Part shown: positions 13,949 through 19,160 of the stretch, in pieces
How the letters are laid out: the number at the start of each line of letters is the position of its first letter
Position numbering within the stretch: position 1 is the first letter of the stretch
Virus record (IMG/VR): IMGVR_UViG_3300025601_000022
Coordinates: 1-55,576 of that record
DNA: 55,576 nucleotides
Strand: one strand, 5' to 3'
DNA from: a virus
Program-made: the position numbers and the translations under genes
The notes under the pieces: model-generated
Database searches by the model: none
What the model saw: the letters and a program-made list of their open reading frames with translations, nothing else
Told to the model about the DNA's origin: nothing

Positions 13949-14116
13949 ATGAGAAAGTTTAATAAAGAAAATTATGGTGAAGACTTCTACGGTGTAATAA
14001 CCCACTGTGAGGTGAGGGTTAATTGGATCAACTGCCCTCTCCATAACAAAACAGGTTGCAAGGGAACGGTTTGTGCGATTTGTAGAGTAACCGACTTCGA
14101 TTGTGAAGGTGAGTGA
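13949..14116 (+). CDS. 55-residue zinc-binding small protein
   Basis: The Cys pattern HCEV, NCPLHNKTGC and VCAIC points to one or two zinc sites. GGGGGAGAGTGAG precedes the ATG. It lies one base after the upstream stop and is probably translationally coupled. Confidence 0.66.
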   Translation: MRKFNKENYGEDFYGVITHCEVRVNWINCPLHNKTGCKGTVCAICRVTDFDCEGE

Positions 14117-14117
14117 A

Positions 14118-14339
14118 ATGGTAGATCGCATAGAAAGTACGAAAACGGTCATGTTTGTAGGTGACTACTTTGCGCTGACAACTACGGTCATACTAGATGA
14201 GGGGCTACGTTACGAGGACGAAGAGGACGAGGACTTTGCCATAAGGATTGCCACCGTATTCCTATCAGAGCATTACGGGTTTGATGACATAGATGAAAAG
14301 TCCAATCAGATAGGTATCGTGGACGAGGACATGCCATAG
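14118..14339 (+). CDS. 73-residue acidic protein
   Basis: Strongly acidic (EDEEDEDF) with no motif I recognise. ATG 14118 follows GAAGGTGAG; an in-frame GTG at 14103 inside the upstream gene is less likely. Confidence 0.66.
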   Translation: MVDRIESTKTVMFVGDYFALTTTVILDEGLRYEDEEDEDFAIRIATVFLSEHYGFDDIDEKSNQIGIVDEDMP

Positions 14340-14351
14340 ATGCGGTACACT

Positions 14352-14379
14352 TTGACTTCTAAGTAGTAGCATGTAATCC
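14352..14379 (+). promoter_or_regulatory. Promoter leading into a terminator
   Basis: TTGACT (14352-14357), 16 nt that include a decamer copy, TAATCC (14374-14379). The first feature downstream is a strong terminator at 14422, not a gene. Confidence 0.5.
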
Positions 14380-14421
14380 CCTTTCCGTGCTCCTTAGATG
14401 TGGGAACCCCTTACCCACGAA

Positions 14422-14454
14422 GGCTGGCCTCTGGATACTTCCCAGAGGTCAGCC
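14422..14454 (+). terminator. Strong intrinsic terminator
   Basis: GGCTGGCCTCTGG and CCAGAGGTCAGCC form 13 bp with one wobble pair, followed by GTCTTTATT. A GTGGG/CCCAC hairpin (14400-14419) lies just before. Confidence 0.85.
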
Positions 14455-14478
14455 GTCTTTATTGTGGATGTGGAGCTG

Positions 14479-14496
14479 AGAAAAAACGTTTTTTCT
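14479..14496. repeat. AGAAAAAACGTTTTTTCT perfect palindrome, copy 5
   Basis: This copy has CG in the centre, making it a complete palindrome. It lies just upstream of the gene at 14526. Confidence 0.82.
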
Positions 14497-14525
14497 ATGA
14501 TACAGATTGGATGTACGCTATTCAC

Positions 14526-14786
14526 ATGTCTAACATCGAGATCGTTCAGAGTTCCTTTCACAGTAATGGTCACGCTGCCCCCTTCTACGCGGCAATAGTC
14601 GATGACCCAGACACAGGAGAAACAAAGATCGTCATTATGTTCGATGAGCCTGAATACACAGCCGTACTATCGTTGGATGCGCTACTTAATGACGAGGACA
14701 TTTCTCATGACAAGCATAATTCGAGAGGAGATATCTACGATTCTAAGTTGAGAGATGTTTTGTGGTATCCGGAGTCCGGGTCATAG
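14526..14786 (+). CDS. Small phage protein of the SSFHxNG-APF family
   Basis: The product has 86 residues. SSFHSNGHAAPFYAAIV, TAVLSLDALL and NSRGDIYDSKLRDVL match a pattern I recall from actinophages (FHRNGVxGxPFH ... NSWRGDxF), function unknown. ATG 14526 fits family length; ATG 14511 in frame is an alternative. The next gene starts one base after its stop. Confidence 0.7.
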   Translation: MSNIEIVQSSFHSNGHAAPFYAAIVDDPDTGETKIVIMFDEPEYTAVLSLDALLNDEDISHDKHNSRGDIYDSKLRDVLWYPESGS

Positions 14787-14787
14787 G

Positions 14788-15345
14788 GTGACAACCATTA
14801 TTGGAGTTCAAGGATCTTCATGGGCTGTTATGGGCGCTGACTCACAGGTGAGTGAGGAGTCAAAAAAATTTCGATTGCCATCATCGTTTAGTAAGTTGAT
14901 TTCTAATGGTGAGTTTCTCATAGGGACAGCAGGAGATGTTCGCGCCGTCAATATTCTTACCCATACATTCGTGCCACCGATTGTAGGGAAGATCCCAGAT
15001 GAGGGGCTGGATAAGTTTATGGTATCCCGTTTTGTTCCTGCTCTCAAAGTTTGCTTTGATAATAATTTCTATGGCAAAGACAACGAGCATGACTCAGTAT
15101 TTATTGTTGCAGTTCGCGGGGTGTTATATGAAGTAGGGGGAGGCTATGAATGTATTCGAGATGATACGGGGTTATATTCGGTAGGTAGTGGATCCTCATA
15201 CGCATTAGGCGCGTTGCATGTCTTAAACAAGAAGCCCAGGACATTAAGCGGTGCTAAGGTTATGATCAAAGAGGCATTGCAAGCGGCAAGCAGATACGAT
15301 ACAGGTACATCGGATCCAGTTACTATTATCGTACAAAGATATTAG
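14788..15345 (+). CDS. HslV/proteasome beta-like Ntn hydrolase
   Basis: The product has 185 residues from GTG 14788. After removal of the initiator the N-terminus is TTIIGVQ, as in HslV (TTIVSV). Numbered from that Thr, Asp17 (GADS) is exact, Lys35 is close to the catalytic Lys33, and a GSGSSYALGAL segment matches the conserved GSG-A turn. These are the marks of the threonine-protease Ntn fold. Family length is about 170-230. No ATPase partner such as HslU is nearby, although a MoxR ATPase lies 11 kb upstream. It may be a self-compartmentalised peptidase or act on host proteins; that is inference. The TAG stop is in a decamer copy. Confidence 0.82.
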   Translation: MTTIIGVQGSSWAVMGADSQVSEESKKFRLPSSFSKLISNGEFLIGTAGDVRAVNILTHTFVPPIVGKIPDEGLDKFMVSRFVPALKVCFDNNFYGKDNEHDSVFIVAVRGVLYEVGGGYECIRDDTGLYSVGSGSSYALGALHVLNKKPRTLSGAKVMIKEALQAASRYDTGTSDPVTIIVQRY

Positions 15346-15357
15346 TAGCAGTCTCGG

Positions 15358-15492
15358 TTACTTGCCGTTGCGTTTGGTTGGCCTGAGGCAAACAATCTCC
15401 AAGAATATGCTCAGGATCGCTGCGCCTAGCGCAAAGGCTCCCAAACCTATTCCTACGGTTATTGCGTAGTCCCATGTCATGTGACCTATCAT
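15358..15492 (-). CDS. 44-residue membrane protein on the minus strand
   Basis: The complete minus-strand frame MIGHMTWDYA to LRPTKRNGK has one long hydrophobic span (about 10-35) and a basic C-terminus. It fills a 245-base gap between plus genes. An in-frame ATG four codons in, after an ATAGGTC, may be the true start. A TATACT box lies just upstream of the first ATG. Confidence 0.45.
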   Translation of the reverse strand: MIGHMTWDYAITVGIGLGAFALGAAILSIFLEIVCLRPTKRNGK

Positions 15493-15589
15493 GACAGGAG
15501 TATATGACACTTTAAGCGTGGTGCGCTAGGTATTATCGTTTGGATAGTGTAGGATAGTGCTAACACAACGACAACACATAGGGGACACC

Positions 15590-15742
15590 ATGAAAGATGT
15601 ACGATTGACACTCAGAGGCAAGATTGTATTGGCTATGGCATTGCTAGGGCTAGTGAGTGCTGCTATCTACGCCGTTACACCAGAGGAATGCAGGTCGGGC
15701 GAGAGTCGTCAAAGTGCCTACTGTGCGGAATATCTACGCTAG
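15590..15742 (+). CDS. 50-residue membrane-anchored protein
   Basis: The N-terminal hydrophobic span (about 10-28) is followed by TPEECRSGESRQSAYCAEYL with two Cys that could form a disulphide if exported. The pattern is familiar from actinophages. ATAGGGGACACC precedes the ATG. Confidence 0.68.
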   Translation: MKDVRLTLRGKIVLAMALLGLVSAAIYAVTPEECRSGESRQSAYCAEYLR

Positions 15743-15751
15743 GATGAGATC

Positions 15752-15904
15752 ATGATGAAGCGTATAGTTTGGGCTGCCGTAGTTTCGGCATTGCTCGCCG
15801 TTGTATCTGTCGTCCTTGCGGTGCTAGGACATGAGTCAGAGTCTATTGCATTTGGTATGGCTGCCGTAGTGTCTGCAATTCTCTCCAATAGGGAACGCGT
15901 ATAA
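15752..15904 (+). CDS. 50-residue two-span membrane protein
   Basis: MMKRIVWAAV to SNRERV has two hydrophobic segments (about 5-27 and 31-45). It starts nine bases after the previous stop with GATGAGATC upstream. It may act together with its membrane neighbour. No family is recognised. Confidence 0.6.
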   Translation: MMKRIVWAAVVSALLAVVSVVLAVLGHESESIAFGMAAVVSAILSNRERV

Positions 15905-15920
15905 CGCTTATACTAATCTC

Positions 15921-16331
15921 ATGACTGATGCCCCGACACCTAATGAAAGCCCTAAGCCTGCCCCTACGCCCTTAAATGTAGTGCCAGCTAGTAAGAGTGA
16001 TGGTGAGAGTGTTGTCGCTCCTAAGCCCGTTCCTGCCCCGCCTAAGCCCGTTGCGGTAGTGTCCTCGATTGGATCCGTGGATGTTGTAGTGGGATCACTT
16101 GTATATCAAGCACGCGCCCTTCGAAGTATTAGCGTGGCAGTCGTGCAAGATAGATTGACAGAGTTAGGCTACGGGGATGCGCGTGGAGATCTCCGTGGAT
16201 GGCTATCTGATGGGACAGTAAAGGCTCTGTCAGCGTTTCAGAGTGCATCAGGACTGTTGGTAACAGGTATAGCCGATATGGACACCGTTAAGGCTCTGCT
16301 CAAAGATACAGGGGCAACCGTAACCGATTAG
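15921..16331 (+). CDS. Pro-rich protein with C-terminal peptidoglycan-binding domain
   Basis: The product has 136 residues. Residues 1-50 are Pro/Ala/Lys-rich. Residues about 72-132 match the PG_binding_1 fold (VVQDRLTELGYGDARGDLRG ... GTVKALSAFQSASGLLVTGIADMDTVKALL). No catalytic domain is attached, so it may bind the cell wall rather than cut it. There is no signal peptide. Confidence 0.78.
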   Translation: MTDAPTPNESPKPAPTPLNVVPASKSDGESVVAPKPVPAPPKPVAVVSSIGSVDVVVGSLVYQARALRSISVAVVQDRLTELGYGDARGDLRGWLSDGTVKALSAFQSASGLLVTGIADMDTVKALLKDTGATVTD

Positions 16332-16350
16332 TATTAGTAGCACTATAAGT

Positions 16351-16383
16351 GAAAGCCCCCCATGTTTGAGATGAGGGGCTTTC
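16351..16383. terminator. Bidirectional terminator between convergent genes
   Basis: GAAAGCCCC (16351-16359) and GGGGCTTTC (16375-16383). It serves the plus-strand gene ending at 16331 and the minus-strand gene ending at 16396. Its loop shares CATGTTT with the terminator at 6042. Confidence 0.8.
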
Positions 16384-16395
16384 CTAGTTGCTGAT

Positions 16396-16518
16396 TTATT
16401 CGACCAGATCCGCGTAGCAGATGAAGCACACTAGGTGCTTGCCAAAGTATCGGCTACTTGCTGACCCACATAGGGTGCATGTCTCGGTCTCGGTCTCGGT
16501 CTTGATCTCGGTTGTCAT
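16396..16518 (-). CDS. 40-residue zinc-ribbon micro-protein
   Basis: MTTEIKTETETETC, then CTLC and CFIC pairs make a zinc ribbon. AAGGGGCAAGAC precedes the ATG. It has its own promoter and hairpin leader, the first of five single-gene minus-strand cassettes. It was too short for standard length cut-offs but is well supported by signals. Confidence 0.68.
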   Translation of the reverse strand: MTTEIKTETETETCTLCGSASSRYFGKHLVCFICYADLVE

Positions 16519-16534
16519 GTCTTGCCCCTTGTCT

Positions 16535-16587
16535 TGCACCCCCTTGGTGCATGGCTTGAGTGTAGCGTAGCCCTAATCTGATGTCAA
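16535..16587 (-). promoter_or_regulatory. Minus-strand promoter with 5'-terminal hairpin
   Basis: On the minus strand: TTGACA (16587-16582), 17 nt, TACACT (16564-16559), then hairpin TGCACC-AAGGG-GGTGCA (16551-16535) at the expected +1. Confidence 0.8.
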
Positions 16588-16605
16588 GTTAGGGGATACA
16601 TGAGT

Positions 16606-16633
16606 GAGCCCCCCACCTTGCGGTGAGGGGCTT
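16606..16633 (-). terminator. Terminator of the 16644 gene
   Basis: GAGCCCC and GGGGCTT with an inner CACC/GGTG stem. The core CCCACCTTGCGGT is shared with the terminators at 17753 and 18071. Confidence 0.75.
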
Positions 16634-16643
16634 CACTTGATGT

Positions 16644-16880
16644 CTAGGAGGTCTCACACTCCCACTCCAACGTCAAGCCCTCCATTAGTTGCATACCCTC
16701 TGAGACCCCGTTACACCAGCGGATAGCGGGGTAACTCTTGTCAAAGTGCTTCCACATGAATGGCTGACCCCAGTTGTTCCCGTACCCCTTACGCTCACCG
16801 TTAGCATCTATCTCCCATGCGTATCGTCCACTATTCGCAACGGCCTCTTCCCATGTAACGGGCTTAAGATTTTGACTCAT
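16644..16880 (-). CDS. 78-residue hypothetical protein
   Basis: MSQNLKPVTWEEAV begins after GATAGGGGAATATCAA, the conserved ribosome binding block. It is Trp-rich (six or more Trp) and soluble, with no family recognised. It is a single-gene cassette with its own promoter and terminator. Confidence 0.72.
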   Translation of the reverse strand: MSQNLKPVTWEEAVANSGRYAWEIDANGERKGYGNNWGQPFMWKHFDKSYPAIRWCNGVSEGMQLMEGLTLEWECETS

Positions 16881-16901
16881 TTGATATTCCCCTATCTGTG
16901 C

Positions 16902-16952
16902 GCCCCGAGTTGGGCATAGCCTGACAGTACAGCAAAGTGCAGGGTAATGCAA
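16902..16952 (-). promoter_or_regulatory. Minus-strand promoter with 5'-terminal hairpin
   Basis: TTGCAT (16952-16947), 17 nt, TACTGT (16929-16924), then TGCCC-AACTCG-GGGCG (16916-16902) at the expected +1. Confidence 0.75.
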
Positions 16953-16982
16953 TACCTACGCGGAATTAGTTTCGGCGTGTCT

Positions 16983-17088
16983 ACTCGCGCTCACGAGCTC
17001 ACGCCTACGCGCTCACGCGCTCACGCCTACGCGCTCACGCGCTCACGCGCTCACGCTCACGCCTACGCGCCTACGCGCCTACGGCTCA
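16983..17088. repeat. CTCACGCG / CCTACGCG interspersed tandem repeat
   Basis: About a dozen GC-rich 8-mers of two types, CTCACGCG and CCTACGCG, alternate over roughly 100 bases between two minus-strand cassettes. No reading frame runs through it. Confidence 0.85.
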
Positions 17089-17095
17089 CGCAAAA

Positions 17096-17121
17096 GCCCC
17101 CCACCCGTGAGGGTGAGGGGC
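17096..17121 (-). terminator. Terminator of the DUF6011-like gene
   Basis: On the minus strand GCCCC and GGGGC enclose ACCC-TCAC-GGGT, followed by TTTT. Confidence 0.8.
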
Positions 17122-17135
17122 GCTAGGCAAGAGGA

Positions 17136-17630
17136 CTACACGCGCCCCCCACATACGGGGCCAATACCGGCAGCCACGCTAACGGGATTAGTTAGCATGG
17201 CAGCGCATACGCAACAAAAACCGAACTCCACGCCCCACGCCTTAGCCTCGGCCAATGTCATACGATCCTCGGCGGTGAGTGTGCGAATAGCACCGGCAGC
17301 GTAAACAAATTGAGCGTTACCTTCAGCCAACATATCGAGACGCTTCGCGTATAGGTTGCCAGACTCGCGTGACTTGACCACACGGAATATGTCCCCGTTC
17401 ACGCGGTACATACCCACTTCGAGAGGCGCGGTCGGCGCGACAACGATCTTAGGCGCTTGCAATAACAGATTAATGCTACGCGAGGCCAGATCCTTATCTA
17501 GTGTTCCAGACTCAATGCGCGACAGTAGTGCTACGCGAATTTCGGCCAACTCGGTGCGTGTGTTGAGTAGGTGCGTAAGGTATGAAACTTGACGCTCTGT
17601 GGCGGGTGAGATTGTCGCGGTCATGGTCAT
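17136..17630 (-). CDS. DUF6011-like protein with C-terminal Cys cluster
   Basis: The product has 164 residues. SPATERQVSYLTHLL at the N-terminus, a GMYRVNGDIFRVV strand region near 73-85, and a C-terminal FGFCCVCAAML ... SVAAGIGPVCGGR match the DUF6011 pattern, a probable metal-binding module found in actinophages and hosts. AAAGGGGACATC precedes the first ATG; a second ATG two codons later is possible. Function unknown. Confidence 0.8.
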   Translation of the reverse strand: MTMTATISPATERQVSYLTHLLNTRTELAEIRVALLSRIESGTLDKDLASRSINLLLQAPKIVVAPTAPLEVGMYRVNGDIFRVVKSRESGNLYAKRLDMLAEGNAQFVYAAGAIRTLTAEDRMTLAEAKAWGVEFGFCCVCAAMLTNPVSVAAGIGPVCGGRV

Positions 17631-17647
17631 GATGTCCCCTTTTTTTG

Positions 17648-17700
17648 TGGAGCCCCTTGCTCCATGTCTTAAGTATTACATAGTACTGAAAGTATGTCAA
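17648..17700 (-). promoter_or_regulatory. Minus-strand promoter with 5'-terminal hairpin
   Basis: TTGACA (17700-17695), 16 nt, TAATAC (17678-17673), hairpin TGGAGC-AAGGG-GCTCCA (17664-17648). Positions 17648-17684 are identical to 18013-18049. Confidence 0.82.
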
Positions 17701-17752
17701 GTCCAAACGGATAGTTATTTATTTCAGCGTGTCGCGCGCTTGCGGATATGAA

Positions 17753-17782
17753 AGAGCCCCCCACCTTGCGGTAGGGGGCTCT
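17753..17782 (-). terminator. Terminator of the 17795 gene
   Basis: 9-bp AGAGCCCCC/GGGGGCTCT stem with inner ACC/GGT and TTGC loop. Identical over 30 bases to 18071-18100. Confidence 0.85.
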
Positions 17783-17794
17783 CAAAGTCTTGAC

Positions 17795-17989
17795 CTAAAC
17801 CGCGTGGCGCGTATAGGTTCGACGTTCGGGAGTGTCCCAGACGATATAGTCATGATCAAGGTGTCCACAATTGGAGCACCACGCTAGGCCACCCTTGATG
17901 ACACCGATTGAAACTATGCGCTCGAATGACTCTGCGCGTTCGGCAACATCACAGTGGAGCAATACGGTTGCTCTGATTTTCTTTGACAT
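17795..17989 (-). CDS. 64-residue Cys-containing hypothetical protein
   Basis: CSNCGHLDHD near residue 38 with an earlier HCD suggests a zinc site. GAGAGGGGATCCC precedes the ATG. The cassette is flanked by promoter and terminator sequences that are exact copies of those next door, so the gene body may be exchanged by recombination in the flanks. Confidence 0.72.
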   Translation of the reverse strand: MSKKIRATVLLHCDVAERAESFERIVSIGVIKGGLAWCSNCGHLDHDYIVWDTPERRTYTRHAV

Positions 17990-18012
17990 GGGATCCCCTC
18001 TCAGGAGATGTA

Positions 18013-18065
18013 TGGAGCCCCTTGCTCCATGTCTTAAGTATTACATAGTGCGGTTATATTGTCAA
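18013..18065 (-). promoter_or_regulatory. Minus-strand promoter with 5'-terminal hairpin
   Basis: TTGACA (18065-18060), 16 nt, TAATAC (18043-18038), hairpin TGGAGC-AAGGG-GCTCCA (18029-18013). Confidence 0.82.
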
Positions 18066-18070
18066 GTGGA

Positions 18071-18100
18071 AGAGCCCCCCACCTTGCGGTAGGGGGCTCT
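18071..18100 (-). terminator. Terminator of the 18116 gene
   Basis: Exact 30-base copy of the terminator at 17753-17782. Confidence 0.85.
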
Positions 18101-18115
18101 GTTGGAGATTAGGGG

Positions 18116-18367
18116 TTATCTCCCCTCATCTAAGAATGTAATGTGCGGGTATGTGAGTGCGGTAGTTGGAGTTGGATCGCTCGTTACTTGGAGATATACC
18201 GCGCTGACCTTGGCTTGATCACATGTTGCGAGTAGCGCGGTGAGTTTGCGGTCTCCGTAGGTTGCGTTGAACTCACCAGACCAGGTGAACCCATCTGTGA
18301 AAGTAATGACTACACCAGAGATGCGGTCTCCTAATAAAGCCTTGCGATCTGCTAATACGGTATTCAT
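18116..18367 (-). CDS. 83-residue hypothetical protein
   Basis: MNTVLADRKALLGDRISGVV follows GATAGGGGATATC. The product is soluble and beta-rich by composition, without a recognised motif. It is the first cassette of the minus block; its promoter borders the non-coding region. Confidence 0.72.
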   Translation of the reverse strand: MNTVLADRKALLGDRISGVVITFTDGFTWSGEFNATYGDRKLTALLATCDQAKVSAVYLQVTSDPTPTTALTYPHITFLDEGR

Positions 18368-18383
18368 GATATCCCCTATCTTT

Positions 18384-18436
18384 TGCCGCCCCTTGCGACA
18401 TGACATAAGAATATACTATGCGGATGCGGTTGTCAA
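18384..18436 (-). promoter_or_regulatory. Minus-strand promoter with 5'-terminal hairpin
   Basis: TTGACA (18436-18431), 17 nt, TATTCT (18413-18408), hairpin TGTCGC-AAGGG-GCGGCA (18400-18384). Confidence 0.8.
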
Positions 18437-18668
18437 TTCTAGATGAATTAAAGCATTTATGTATACAAGAATATATTATTTCATGCGGATGCGGTTAATG
18501 TTTGGGGGGCTAGTCCTGCCCAATTGCCTGCCATGAGATGCGGATGCGGTTAATGGATTGGCTTAGCCATAGGTCATAGGCCATAGGCACTAGGCCATAA
18601 GAGGGATGCGGTCAATGTAGGCGCGTTGCCTTAGGTAACTACATGTCAGGGTCATGCGGATGCGGTGA
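18418..18668. repeat. Five dispersed ATGCGGATGCGG copies
   Basis: Copies start near 18418, 18483, 18538, 18605 (half copy) and 18654. The first is part of a working promoter. The second keeps an AGAATATATTAT box at a similar distance, so the others look like decayed promoter duplicates. Confidence 0.75.
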
Positions 18669-18706
18669 GTCGGTTATGGACGGCTAGGGGGCTGCCCCCC
18701 ACCCCC

Positions 18707-18802
18707 TAGTAGTAGGTAGTAGGTAGTAGGTAGTAGGCCAGATGGGTCAGATGTAGGTATGTATGTATGTATGTATGTATGTATGTATGTATGTATGTAT
18801 GT
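18707..18802. repeat. TAGTAGG and GTAT microsatellite arrays
   Basis: Four to five TAGTAGG units (18707-18738) are followed by about eleven GTAT units (18757-18802). Confidence 0.9.
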
Positions 18803-19160
18803 CAGATGTATGTATGTTTGATGTATATCTGTCAGATGTATGTATGTTTGATGTATATACATAATTTGATGTCTGTCAGTTTGTTTGTCAATTTGTCAAT
18901 GTCTATCTGTCAATGTCTATCTGTCAATGTCTGTCAGTTTGTTTGTCAGTTTGTTTGTCAGTTTGTTTGATGTCTGTCAATGTCTGTCAGTTTGTTTGAT
19001 GTCTGTCAGTTTGATGTCTGTCAGTTTGATGTCTCTCATTTGATTGTCAGATGATTGTCAGATGATTGTCTGTCAGTTTGTTTGTCTGTCAGTTTGTTTG
19101 ATGTCTGTCAATCTGTTAGTGCTCATTTGTTTGCCTGCCAATTTGCCTGTCAATTTGTGA
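18803..19160. repeat. Degenerate GTCTGTCAGTTTGTTT array
   Basis: More than a dozen irregular units built from TGTCAGTTTGTT, TGTCAATG and TTTGATGTC on the plus strand. They are strongly strand-asymmetric (G/T rich against C/A rich) with no open frame of natural composition. Confidence 0.85.

Larger units (their letters stand above)
415..16343. repeat. Dispersed CTTAGTAGCA decamer family (about 48 copies, both orientations)
   Basis: The core is TTAGTAGCA or its complement TGCTACTAA. Plus-orientation copies lie near 415, 1171, 1346, 2318, 2371, 2394, 2812, 2988, 4119, 6083, 6633, 7743, 7873, 8400, 9286, 10034, 11323, 13331, 14362, 15342 and 16334, with variants near 9189, 10719 and 12522. Complement-orientation copies lie near 3714, 4825, 5279, 5994, 6303, 6546, 7051, 7375, 7492, 8240, 8677, 8950, 9834, 10255, 10591, 11341, 11628, 11770, 11958, 12219, 12691, 13323, 13631 and 13903. 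Positions are read by eye and may be off by a base or two. Copies lie between genes and inside them, and stop at about 16.34 kb. Confidence 0.9.

Noticed and set aside
415-16343. CRISPR array made of the decamer repeats
   Set aside because: Repeats are far too short, occur in both orientations, are irregularly spaced, and many lie inside genes.
18767-18970. Plus-strand frame of Met-Tyr-Val-Cys repeats
   Set aside because: It is the translation of a GTAT microsatellite and following G/T-rich repeat, with no ribosome binding site.
18707-19160. Insertion sequence or transposon scar
   Set aside because: No terminal inverted repeats, target duplications or transposase remains are visible.
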